The notes beneath the pieces are model-generated. The model made no database searches and was not told the origin of the DNA. It saw nothing but the letters and a program-made list of their open reading frames with translations. Positions 11,701-22,621 of a stretch of DNA of 64,000 bases are shown one piece after another (position 1 is the first letter of the stretch; every line of letters starts with the position of its first letter). The position numbers and the translations under genes are program-made. The stretch is from Porphyra umbilicalis (taxonomy: Eukaryota; Rhodophyta; Bangiophyceae; Bangiales; Bangiaceae). The DNA is taken from NCBI GenBank assembly GCA_002049455.2, contig KV918841.1, forward strand, positions 124,001-188,000, in the 5' to 3' direction.

Positions 11701-12864
11701 GCCCCCCGAGGGGAGCCACCGCCGCCCCCCCGCCGCGTGCCCTCGTCTGCGGCTGGTGTTGGCCGGCGCGGCGCGAGGCCAAGCCCCTCGGCGCCGCACG
11801 CGGGCGGGGTTTGGACGGGACGACCCCATCCTCGGCGCACCCCGTGGTGGTGCTCGCCGCGCGGCCAGGATGCGGACCCACCCCCCCGCCGCCGTCTCAG
11901 AGCGCGCTCCAGCCCGACACGTGTGTGCCTTGGCACAGCACGCCAGCTGGGCGCGAGCCCGCGCGACCACTCAGTTTCCCACGCGCACCTCCACTGGCCC
12001 CACGGCGGCCCTCTGAGCCTGCTTTGCATCGGAAAGTGGCGTCCCCCCCCTTCTGGGCGGCGCCCCACACCAGCTGCGCGCGCGCCGGCCGCGACCCAGA
12101 TATGCACCGCCTGCCGCATCAGAGCCCTGGATACGGTCACATCCACCGGGCGGGCGCGCCGGCTGGACCGGCGGGCGGCGGCGGCACGGCCGAGGCCGCG
12201 TGCGGTGGCGGCAACCGTCGCCGCCGCCAGAGCGCACCCCGCCCAGCGAGTCAGGCGCCCGCCGTCGTGGCGGGCGTGGGGGGGGCGCGGTGTCGCCGAC
12301 TTTGACGACCCGACAGACTGGGTTGGTGGCCGCTGCCGCCGCCGCCACCGCCCCCGCCGCCGCCGCCGCCGCCGAGGAGCGGCGCGTAGCCCGCTGGGCG
12401 TGCGCGTCGCAGCCGGGGGGGCGGGGGGGGGGGGCCTGTGGTCGGGCAGTCGGCCGGCAGGGAGGGAGGGCGCGAGGGAGCGGGGTGTCGGGAGCGCCGG
12501 CGGCGGCGTGGGCGCGCCCACGCCATCCGTACCGGCCGGTGGGGCCCCCGCGTGTCGACGGCGGGGCGCAGGGGCGCAGGGGCGCAGGGGGGGCGCACAC
12601 GTGCAGTGCGCGGCCCCCCAAACGGCCCCCGACCTCATCGCGCGCATCGCCCCGTTGCCGCGCCGGCGCATTGCCCGTATTGCGCGCCGGCGGCGCTGCC
12701 GCGCACCCCCGCGTTGCGCGCCGCGCGGCCCAGACGGTCGGTCGGTGACGGGCGCGTACCCGCCGCACCCACCCGCCGCACCACCCGCCGCGCACCCGCC
12801 GCGTCGGCGACGAGCATCCGCGCGACGGCGCCGTGCCGCGGGCGGCCGGCGCGCGTCGGTCGCC
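8706..12864. other. no supported gene (4.2 kb)
   Basis: 8.7-11.6 kb is mixed-composition DNA with short frames only. A minus-strand frame at about 9380-9660 reads less like low complexity than its neighbours but has no recognised domain. 11.6-12.86 kb becomes extremely GC-rich, with frames open on both strands. These are Arg/Ala/Pro shadows and I do not call a gene there. Confidence 0.4.
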
Positions 12865-13045
12865 ATGGATCCATACACGCCGGCGGCGGGCGGCTCGTTG
12901 CCCGACGGCGCGAGCCCGCGGCGCGCCGCCGGCGGTGCCAGCCGCGGCGGCGGTGGTGGCGGCAGCCGCCGCCGCCGGTCGAGCCACCCGCCCGACGGCC
13001 GCTCGCTGCTGCCCGCCCGGCGACCACCCCCCGATGAGGAGCCCG

Positions 13046-13083
<38 letters not shown>

Positions 13084-14342
13084 GGCGGCGGCGGTGGGGA
13101 CGGGCGTGGCAGCCGCCTGCCACCCCGCCGCCCGCGGGGCGCGCTGCCGCCGGCGCCGGCGGCGCCCCCACCGCCCCCGCCCCGCCTGCCTGTACCGCCA
13201 GCGGGGCTCATCCACCACGGCGGCGGCGGCAACGGGTTGAACGGATCCCCAGGCGGCGGCCTGCCGCTGCCGCCGCCGCCGCCGCCGCCGCCGCCGGTCC
13301 GCACCGCCGCCGCCGCCGCTGCTGCCGCCGCCGCCGCCGCGTCTGCAGCTGCCGCCGGGGCGGGCCGCCGGTTTGGCATTCCGCCGCTCCCGCGATTGGC
13401 GGTGCCCCCACGACGAGGCGGCGGCGGCGGCGGTGGCGGCGGATCCCCGGGCGGTCCCACCGACGGGCTGGCGGCGCCGGCGGCGGCGTTGGCCGACGCC
13501 ACCGCATCAGCCGCCGCTGCCGCCGCCGCCGCCGCCGGCCGCTCGCCAGGTGGCGTCTCCCCGGGCGGCGCGCCGCCGCCGCTCCCCCCGCTCGCCCACC
13601 CCGTCTCGTACGCGTACCGGCCGCCGCTGATGACCGACGCGGCCGCCGCGGCGGCGGCGGCGGCGGCGTATGCGAGCAGTGGCGGCGGCGGCGGCGGCGG
13701 CAGTGGCGGCGGACCCGTCATGGGGGGCATCGGGCCCCCCTGCCCCGTTGGCGGCGCGGGGCGCTCCGCCCCCCTCGGCGGCATGGCCGTCGTTTCCCCC
13801 TTGCAAGAGCTGTCGGCGGCGCTCTGGGCCGCCGGCTGGCACGTCGCGCGGGTCGTGTTGCAGGAGGGCCCCGCGCCACAAGGCGGCGGGGGGGCGCCCC
13901 CAGGGTGGACCGTCAGCGTGTCGACGACCGGCGGGGGCGGAGGGGAGGGCGCCTCTGTCGGCGGCGGCGGCGGCGGCGGTGGCGGCTGCGGGGGGGACGG
14001 TGGGGCCGCGGGGCGAGGCGTCGGTGCTGGCGCCGCCACATCGGCCGGCCGCGCCGTGCAGCCGGAAGCGCTTGAAGCCGTCCGCCGGGCGGCCATCGGC
14101 GTGCAGCGGGGCGGCTGGGCGCTTGCCAGCGTCGAACTCCGTGCCGTCGACGGGTGGGCGCCGGGCGGCTCGGCCGCCGGCGGCGACGCGGGCGCGGTGG
14201 GGGTGGGGACGGGGGCGGGGATGGGGGTAAGGACGCCGTCCCCGCCACCCCCGCCCTGGGCCGGCACCGACGTCAAAGTGATGGTCGATGAGTGGGGGGG
14301 GCGCCTCGGCCGGGGGGGGAGGCGGGGGGTGGCAGCGCGAGC

Positions 14343-14384
<42 letters not shown>

Positions 14385-14406
14385 GGCAAATCTCTTGGTA
14401 CGTTGA
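12865..14406 (+). CDS. Gly/Ala/Pro-rich protein of unknown function (513 aa)
   Basis: The start is the GCCATGG at 12865, reading MDPYTPAAGG. The frame stays open to 14406. The protein carries long Gly runs (13044-13100), Pro runs (13260-13300) and Ala runs (13300-13340, 13640-13670), separated by short normal-looking segments. Two of these look alike: LWAAGWHVARVVLQEG (about 13830-13870) and GVQRGGWALASVEL (about 14097-14140). I recognise no family. It lies in the same orientation between the GATA gene and the C2H2 gene and could be a regulatory protein with low-complexity interaction regions, but that is inference. The minus strand is also open across this region; I prefer plus because of the start context and the amphipathic segments. 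Confidence 0.4.
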
Positions 14407-14885
14407 ACGCGTTTGATTGGGCACACGTATGGGGCTGGTGCTGGCCCCGCCCCAACCCAGCCGGGGGGGGTGGGGGGGGGGGAGGTGACCGTGAGGTGGT
14501 GGCATCCGTTGTAGGTCTCGGGGTGACCGCCGGGGACGCGCCACCGCGTCTGCCGACGTGATTGTCGGCACCGCCCCCGACAGACAGCCGCCGCGTCCGT
14601 CTGCGTGGCCGCCTCGTGCGAAGGGGGGGGGAGGAGGAAGGGAGGGCTGGACGCGATACCTACGTGTGTGCCCGATCGGTCGGGAGCCCTATGGAGGGGG
14701 TCGGCCATTGTCGTGCCGCGGCGTGCAGCATTTGGCCTGGAGGCAGGGTGGACCGCCAACTGACGCCTTGATGCTTGTTTTGGCTGTGACCTGCGTCCTG
14801 CCCTCGCTTTGCTTCCCCGTTGCATTTTTATGTCTCCCCTTATCTCCACCCTGCCACCCACACACACGTCCGCATCCACTAATTC

Positions 14886-16874
14886 ATGCTGGCGGCTCTG
14901 CGCTCGGCCTTCCTCATGACCTCGTTCAACCGTTTCGATCGGTCGCCTTCCTCATCACGGCCGCCCCTCCTCAGCCCTCCTCGCGCCGCTGTCTGCATCC
15001 AATTACCACCCGGCGCAGGCCTACCCATACGTATCTCTCATCAACCCCCTAGCGGTGCCCCCCCCCCCCCACCACCCGGCCTGTACGGGTGGCCGAGCGC
15101 GCCGCCACCCGGTGCGCCGCCTCCACCGCCAGTGGCGGCGTCGGCACCCCCCCCGGGGGTGGCCCCGCCGCCGCCACAGGCGCTCCCACGACCACCGGCG
15201 GGGGCCTCCCACATCCCTCTGTCACCGCGGCAGACGGGCGGCGGCGCCTACCCACAGGTGCTGCTCGCGGGCGGCGGCGGGCCGCCGCTTGGCAGCAACG
15301 GCGTCGGGCCGGCGGCGGGGCCCAACGTGGTCGTCGTTGGGGGCGGGCAGACGGCGACGGCCGCCGCCGCCGCCGCGGCTGCAGCCGCCGCCTCGAGGCC
15401 GTACGGCTGTCACCTGTGCGCGGCAGCCTTCACGCACCGTGCGTACCTCGTTTCCCACCTGCAAACCGTCCATGGGGGCCCCTGGGGTTGTCTCACCCGG
15501 GCATGCACCCGCCACCACTGGGCGTGGGCGTTGGTGGCGGCGTGGCAGGGCCGCCGCCGCCGCCGCCCCCCGGCCTCGGACCGCCGCCTGGGGTTGGCCC
15601 CCCGCCGGGTGGCTATCCGCCACATACTCCCCCCGTGGGGGTGCTCGGCCACGGGCCGCACCTCCCACTGGGCGGGGGGGGCGTCAGCGGCCTGCCCCCA
15701 CCGCACCCACCACCACTGCGCCCGACATACGCGACGGATGCGGCGGCGCTCGACGCGGGGCCGCCGGGGGGCGCGGCAGCGGCGGCGGCCGCCGCCGCGG
15801 CCGCTGCTGCCGCCTCGGGCAGCCGCGGCCACCTGCACCCGGGCATTATGCCGGGAGCACACCACCCGGGGATGGTGCCACAGGCACCACCCCCACCACC
15901 GCCACCGTTGGCAGCCCCGATGCACGCCGCCGCCGTCGGGCGGCGCGGTCACGGTGGCGTCTTGGCGCCGCCACCCGTGTCGCCGCCCGCTGGCAGCGGG
16001 CCCGCCCTCGCGCCCGCCCCGCTGGCGACGCCCGGCGTGCCGGCCGGGGCGTCGAGCGGGTCGGCTGGCCCTTCGGCGGGGACGGGGACGGCGGCGGCGC
16101 CCGTGGCGGCGGCCGCGGCCGCCCCCACGCCCCAACCCGACGCGCGGCGGTCGGCATCGGCGGCACGCCCCTTTCCCTGCGCCATCTGCGGCGCGTCCTT
16201 TGCGCTCGCGTACAACCTCAAGACGCATACGCGGACGGTGCACTTCAAGCAAAAGCCCCACCGGTGTGGGGTGTGCGGGCAGGCGTTTGGGGAAAAGGGC
16301 AATCTCGCCCGCCACGTGGCCGCCCTCCACGGCAGCGGCAAGCGGTTTAGCTGCGGGTGGTGCGACGCGCGCTTCCACCGCAAGGCGCACAAGGTCGAAC
16401 ACACGGCGAGCGCACATGGGGTGGAGCGCTCCCGGGGGGGGGCGCCGGCGCCGCGTCGGGGGGGGCGGCGGCAACGCCGCGGGCGACGACGCCGCTCCGT
16501 CGGCCGCCGCCGCGTCGAGTGGCGGTGGCGGTGGTAGAGGCGGTAGCGGCGGCGGCGACGGCGGCTACACCAATGGCGCAAGCAGCGGCGGCGGCAGCGG
16601 CGGCGGCGGCTGGAGCAGGGACGCTCCGGCGGGCAACGACCGAGACGCCTGGGCGGGCGGCCGTGGCAACCTCGGCGTCCGCGCCAACAGCGCCGGCGGT
16701 GGCAGTGGTGGGGCGGCCGCGAGTCCGGTGCGAACGACCGGTGGCGGCCGCCGACGAAACGGTGGCGGCGGCGGCGGCGGCGGCGGTCCGCCGCCGGGCG
16801 CCGATGGCAATGGCGACGGCGGCGGCGGGCGGGGCCGGCGGGGGATGGGAGTCCGGCTGGGAATGGCCGGATAG
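14886..16874 (+). CDS. C2H2 zinc-finger protein with four fingers and one small intron
   Basis: The ATG at 14886 opens a Pro/Gly-rich N-terminus, then finger 1 (YGCHLCAAAF...HLQTVH, about 15400-15472). The frame then changes. A 62-bp GT-AG intron at 15487-15548 (GTTGTC...GGCAG, phase 1 on both sides) joins it exactly to the downstream frame. That frame has a Pro/Ala-rich linker and three adjacent fingers at about 16172-16240, 16258-16330 and 16348-16420 (CAIC...H.RTVH, CGVC...H.AALH, CGWC...H.ASAH). Such clustered fingers usually bind DNA in the nucleus. After the last finger the frame is unclear. G9 at 16434-16442 and G8 at 16458-16465 sit where the called frame becomes Arg-rich and ends at 16537, while the next frame reads a natural Gly/Ser-rich tail to 16874. 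A homopolymer length error or a second intron would explain this. Confidence 0.65.
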   Translation: MLAALRSAFLMTSFNRFDRSPSSSRPPLLSPPRAAVCIQLPPGAGLPIRISHQPPSGAPPPPPPGLYGWPSAPPPGAPPPPPVAASAPPPGVAPPPPQALPRPPAGASHIPLSPRQTGGGAYPQVLLAGGGGPPLGSNGVGPAAGPNVVVVGGGQTATAAAAAAAAAAASRPYGCHLCAAAFTHRAYLVSHLQTVHGGPWGCLTRACTRHHWAWALVAAWQGRRRRRPPASDRRLGLAPRRVAIRHILPPWGCSATGRTSHWAGGASAACPHRTHHHCARHTRRMRRRSTRGRRGARQRRRPPPRPLLPPRAAAATCTRALCREHTTRGWCHRHHPHHRHRWQPRCTPPPSGGAVTVASWRRHPCRRPLAAGPPSRPPRWRRPACRPGRRAGRLALRRGRGRRRRPWRRPRPPPRPNPTRGGRHRRHAPFPAPSAARPLRSRTTSRRIRGRCTSSKSPTGVGCAGRRLGKRAISPATWPPSTAAASGLAAGGATRASTARRTRSNTRRAHMGWSAPGGGRRRRVGGGGGNAAGDDAAPSAAAASSGGGGGRGGSGGGDGGYTNGASSGGGSGGGGWSRDAPAGNDRDAWAGGRGNLGVRANSAGGGSGGAAASPVRTTGGGRRRNGGGGGGGGGPPPGADGNGDGGGGRGRRGMGVRLGMAG

Positions 16875-17941
16875 GAGCAAACGGCTAGCCAAGGAGGGGT
16901 GGGGGAGGTGGATGGGGGGGAGGAGGCAGAGAGGGTGGGGTCGGTGTGACAGCAAACGTCGTGGCCGAGGGCGGGGAGGACGGCGAGGCGGTGTGGAAAG
17001 CGGCACGAGGCCGCCGCCGGCGTGCATCTTTGAGTGGGGACAAAAGAAACAAAACGAAAAGGGCCAGTCGGCTCTTGGGGATCTAGGGGAGCCGGCAGTG
17101 TGGCACAAGCTGACGCACTTGGACGCGTGCGATGCGGCCCGGACGGCGCCGGGCGGTACGACCGCCGTGAGGAGGATGAAAGTCCCACGATTGAAAGCCA
17201 CTGGTCCAGGAGCTCCACGTCGGCCCTCACACGCTACAGGCAAGGGGTGGGCCAAAACGCACAACGAAGAGAGCATCGATGGCATCCACGCGCGCCTCTG
17301 GGCAGCCGGTCGGCAGAGGCGGCCGAGTCACCTGCTGCCCCCGCCCACCATCTTACCCGACGTCAGTACCACGACGGGTTATCGTAGTTGGTCGAGGGAC
17401 CGACCGCGGGCGGCGGGGAGAGCGGGAGCACCGTGCGGGGCGTGGGGGGGGGGCGGCAAGCCAGCGCCGCGGTCGACGACTCGCTGCGGGTCTGAGACCA
17501 CCCCAATTTCGTCCCAGCTGCAGCAACGAGCGAGCGAGAGAGGAGACGGTGTTCTCATGCACACCCGGCAGCGCTTCGGGGGGAGGCGCCGCCGACTTGT
17601 TCGCACGGATCTCATCTGCGGTGGATGTCGTGTCGTGCGACTTGCATCCGTCACCTCCCTGGCACGCGGACGACGGGAGTGGCGTCTGGGTGCCCTCTGC
17701 GACACACCAAGGTCGGCTGCCGGTAGCGCAGCGTCCTGCTGCCGGACGGGGGTGCAAACCAATGGGCTCAGCCTGCAAAGTGTGGGTTGCCGTCCACCTC
17801 TGTATCCTGGATAGGCGGTGCCTCCGGCCAATCGCGTGTCTTCGTTAGTTGCGAGTTTCGGCTCTGGGCAGTACCGCGAGCCTCGCAGGAGAACCTCCCC
17901 AGAAGACGGCGCTCCGCCGCGTCGACATCGGCATTTTATTG
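16875..17941. other. no supported gene
   Basis: Overlapping short frames on both strands, with no recognisable domain or consistent splice pattern. This is probably the 3' flank of the C2H2 gene and the left flank of the next candidate element. Confidence 0.4.
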
Positions 17942-18748
17942 ATCGTCAGAAGACTGAACATCGCGACGGGAGTCCAGACGGGAATTCCGTCGAGGTGCGT
18001 TCTGCACAGAAAAAATCCCGTGCAGGAGGTTGTTCGTGGACCGCATCCTCGACGGGAGAAATTCCCGTTCGGGTTTCTCATGCAAGCCTCTCCGTTCTGC
18101 TCTCGCGACGTGCGACGGATCACCACGTGCTCGCGACTGAGTACCACTGGACAAGTCTAGTATCGACCAATGGTGTTTCTTAGATCAGGGAGTCCCCGTC
18201 GACGAGGTGTAATATGACGGAGCACTCGATCTGGGACACTGGATGTGGGGACTTTGAGCGATGAGGGGCGACCCGAGGCGTCGCAGTACCGACTGTGTAT
18301 TCGCAAGTCGCCACGGCTGGACTGGTCGGGCTCGTTTCATGTGGTCATTTCATGGGCACGAAGAAGTTTCGACGCTGCAACCTGCTTCGGCGGGCAGCAC
18401 AGCTTGCACATACCAGGCGATGGGGTTGACGACCTATGAGGACGCCTCCCTCCTAGTTCCACAACTGATGCCAGAGCTCCGAGGACGACGAGACCAGGAT
18501 GGGGCTCGAAGAACCTGACAGACCTTCACAACAGCAGGCGCAATGGGGGCACAAAGAAGAGTATGCTGCCGATGGCGTCCACGCTCGAGGCCATCAGGAT
18601 CTCTTCAGTGGCCTGGCGACGGCGTTTTGGCACTGACATGTGAAGAAAAAAGAATACAAGTGTAGGCTGACACGAAGGCACAAAACAAACTCAAACCGTA
18701 CGTGCCCATCAACGCCCCAGCACGCGACATCTGCAGCTCTCACCCAAC

Positions 18749-21700
18749 TCAAAAGCCTGGACGCATTGAGCGGCTTGTCCAGGGATAGAAAACGTTGGTG
18801 AAGTAACGGGCGTCACGCCGCTCCGCTGCAGTGATGCGCTTGTTAGCAGGCGTAGCAAACAGTCCTAGCCGGTCGGATAAGTCGAACCAATCGACTTGGA
18901 CGTCCTCCTCGCGGAGGATACGTGTTGCGTCGACCACCTCCAACCCAGGATACTCGTCTGCGGCGCTGTCGAAGTGCCACGTGAGGCGCATGCAACCGAA
19001 GCGAGTAAGAACACACCCTGGGCGGGGGTCGACCCGGCGCATGCGCTGGATGACCACACAGCTTCGGCGAGTGCGCCCCAGGGAGCGAAGCACGAGCCGC
19101 GCGCGACCCCAACACACGGCGCCGTCACGCGCCTCGTAGCGCAAGAAGGAGAACCATGGCTTGCCCATGAAGCTGGCAGCCGCTCGCACGCTCTGCACGG
19201 TGGGCGGCGCGCCCCACTCAAATCGCGCGACGATCCTCGCCGTCCGGTGCACCGTGACCCAGGCATTGTCTGCCAAACCCAGCAATGCTCTGATCTAGGC
19301 AAGGGCCGGGGACAGTCGGAGGTTCCCCACGAACTCCCGCTCGCCGCGGCCGGCAAACGACAGCTGCTCAGTGAGGGTCGGGGGCGCCGTGATGGTGGCT
19401 TCGTCATCGTTGGTTGGGGAGGCCGAGGTAGACGCGCGTGGACTGCAACCAGCATCGGCCTCGACGACCTCGCGCAGCACCGCAGACTGCGCCTCGTCGC
19501 AGCGCATCATTTGCAGCGCGACGGTCGGGCCGCGCTTGTTGCTGCGACGGAACATCCGCTTGCAGCTGCCATGGAGCTTCTCATTCTCGGAGGTGTCCCC
19601 CTCCCATAGGTTGCCTCGGCCCCGCAGCTCTTCATCCATGTGATGGATGATGCGATGCACCTTAGATGTGTTTGTGTGGCCGTACAACATCTGGAGGCAG
19701 TCGACGCCGAGAGCCTTGGCACGCGCGTCCATGCGTTTGATGAGCTCCTCAGGCATGACGGCCGTGTCCGCTACGTTGTCGCCAAAAAAGTCGCCACCAA
19801 GTTGCGCCGTGCGACAAAACAGCTCGAGAATCGCGTCGTGAAGGGGCATATCGCCGAAGACATCCCGGTATCGGTCGGTGGTGACGACATTTGGGCCAGG
19901 TAGCGAGGAGCCGATGCCACGCGACTGGTTCGGCACATCCCCGGCATCGGGGTCATGCGAAAACTCGCTGCCGTCGTCGTCGCTCCCAGCGTGAGACAGC
20001 GGGGCGACCAAAGCGAGTGTGCTGCTGACAGGTGCGACATCATCGCCGTCCATGCCCGACTCGGATGAGGCGGCGGCATCCGCAGGACCCAGGGCACCCG
20101 CCACGATAAACGGCCAATAGGAGCTGAAATGGCGCCAGCTCCGCCCAGTCATTGTGGCCTGCGCGTCCTTCATGGGCACAAAGCACCTGAGAGCCAAGCA
20201 AAGGAGTGGAAAAAGATACTAGGTGAACAAGGTGGCAAGGTTTACAGACGAGGGTCAGATGAGGCCAATGTACACACGCACTACACGCACGGGCGCACAG
20301 CGGTGCCTCCCAAGTCGCTTCGATCCCAGCAGGTTTGCGTGGGAGCTGCTTCCAATGCGGTCAAACGAACGAAGTCAGAGTCTGAGCGAAACATACCCAG
20401 GAGGTGCTGGAGTGGCCTTGCAGTTCCTGCCGAGGTGAAAACCCCGCAGGTTGATGGCGTCCAGTGTGGCGGCTACAGAGCCGAGCCGAGCACCACTGCG
20501 GCCCTCACAAAGGGCCGCCAGGACGTGTGGAAGCCGCTGAGCGAGCAGGCGGAGGAAGCCAAGCTTCCACACGTGCAAGAGGTCGAAAGACACGATGCGA
20601 TAAAGGTCTCGGCATCCCGTCGAGAGGCCGTGAACGGCGCCGAGTGCCGGCACGAACGCCAGAGCACTGTGCTGCTGCCCGAGAGCACGACGACGGCTCC
20701 CGCGGGGGTCCTCAGCACGGACAACCGCAGCAGCCAGCTGCGCGTCGAGGGTGGTGGTAACGTCCCGGTCCACAGCGCGAATGCCCATCAGCGCGCCGCT
20801 TATGCGCTTGTCCTCCATACAGTGCGAGCAAAAAAAGTTGCACCGGTTACCCATCAGTGCCAGCACGTTGCGCTCCTCGACTTGATCGACGACCAGCCCG
20901 ACGACGCGAGGCACCAAGCGCACAGCACCGTGGCCGGCGACCGGTGCCGTGATGCCCGTCTCGCTCGCGCGAATGAGTCGGCGAAGCGACAGGGCGAGAC
21001 AGCGCTGGAAGAGATCGTTCCGGGTGTCGCTGGCGGCGACGCGTGCCGCACTGGTCTTCTCCACGGGCTTGGGTACGTGCTCCATATAACCCACCGTGAC
21101 CCACTGGCCGCCGCCGTCACTCACGTTGATGAACTTAGCTCGAATGGGAAAGATGTAGTTCGCACCCGACCACGACACAAGCGCCTCGTCCGCGTGCAGG
21201 TGGATGCCCATCACCCGCGCGTCCGGCCCGTGCTGCCGCTTCACGTCCCGCTCGTTCAAGAGGTAGATATTACTGTCGAGCGCGTTGCGGCGCACCCGCC
21301 CTTCGTCGTCCCCGTCAAGGTCAATGGCATGCAGGTGGGCCCCCCCATCGTCATCTGCGGCCCGGGCGGCCGCGTCATTCGGGCCAAAAGACACGGTGGT
21401 CGCGGCCGCGAGCTCGTCCAGGCCCGCTTGCAGGATGTCGTGGTAGTAGTATTGGAAAACGCGTTCGCCGACCTCGATTGGCACTTGCTGCCAGTTGCGC
21501 TCCGCAAGGACCCGCTTCACCTCGCGGCGCGTCCCGGTGAGGAATCTGTGCGAGGAGCCGAACGCAGACGTGAACGGGCCGCCCGTGGCAGCGCCGCGCA
21601 CCGCCTCGCGCTCAATCGCGCGCAAGGAACGGGCGTAGCTGACTTGATCGGGCTCGCTCAAGCCGCTGCCGCCTGCGGTCAGCGCAAACAACAAGGCACC

Positions 21701-22621
21701 ACGCAGCGCTGGGGAGTTGAAGCGGCTTGGGCGCGTCGCCCACACAGGGTCAACCACTGGCACCGAGCGGGACGCCTCAGGCAGACGCTCATAGTACGCG
21801 CGGATTCGTGCCGCGGTGCTGCTCACGAAGACGTGCCGCGTCATACCGCCGCCGCCGGCCGCGACTGCGCCAAGGACCGGGTTGAGGTAGTTGTCGACTT
21901 CGTCGAATGCGCAGTACTCGGCGGCCTCGTCTGTTCCCGATGAGTACTCGCCGTCGGCACCATCCCCTGTTTCGTCGTCCGTGTCCAACGCGAGCCGCAC
22001 AATAGACAGCATCACGTCCCCGTCGTGCTCGTGCTCCTCGCCGACGGGGACGCGTCCGTGATTGCCCGCCACGTCGTGTCCCAGGGGGGAAAACACATCG
22101 TCCACCTCACCACCAACCGCGTGGGACACATGCTCGTGAGCGCCAGTGTCGACTTCGTCGTCGATGAGCGGGGGAATCCCACCTTCATCGTCCGACTCGT
22201 AGAACTGCGGAGGCGGCTCGTCGTCTTCCTCCGAGTAGGGGACTAGCGCGGGACGGCCAAAGACGCGGTCTGGCGAGATGGCCGGGAAGAGGTCGTCACC
22301 CGGCGCGTTATCAGCTGCGGTGGCCGCAACCGCATCGGCGGCGGCGGCGTCCGCGTCAACACTGACAGTGAAAAGAGGCACCAACGTGGTCGCGAGCGGG
22401 ACCGGGGCCGGGTCGGAGTCAAGTAGGGGGGGGGGCGCCGACTCGTGCATGCCAACGGTGCCAAAGACGAGGCGTGCCGCCGGCGTGGTGGCGCCTACCA
22501 GCCGGCTTTCACTAGGGTGCGACGTCTGGACGTGGCGCGCAACGTTAGCGGCCGTGGCAAAGGTCGCGGCACAGTAGTCGCACTTGACGAAGGGGCGCGC
22601 ACACGACGACGGGGGCGCCAT
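18749..22621 (-). CDS. Tnp2/Plavaka-like transposase with N-terminal C2H2 finger
   Basis: The start is GCCATGG at 22621. Residues 13-35 form a C2H2/BED-like finger (CDYCAATF...ARHVQTSH). An acidic stretch follows, then the catalytic half: a VVDQ...CNFFCSHC block and FDLLHVWK, matching the D-x-[LM]-H block of Tnp2-type enzymes. The frame continues through a clear 210-bp intron at 20396-20187 (GTATGT...CTCTCAG, phase 2) into CFVPMKD and WRHFSSYWPF. The C-terminal block is HRIIHHMDEE...E..H...KR....N.R. A further in-frame domain runs to 18749 and ends near FYPWTSR. The two last parts share one frame, separated by a single TAG at 19295-19297, so this copy is probably inactive or that base is an error. 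It would cut and paste the element's DNA in the nucleus. About 1,220 residues, which is long for the family. Confidence 0.7.

Noticed and set aside
11673-14879. 1068-residue minus-strand ORF
   Set aside because: It is the shadow of CGG/CCG-rich DNA, made almost only of Pro, Arg, Ala and Gly. The plus-strand frame has a Kozak ATG and ordered segments.
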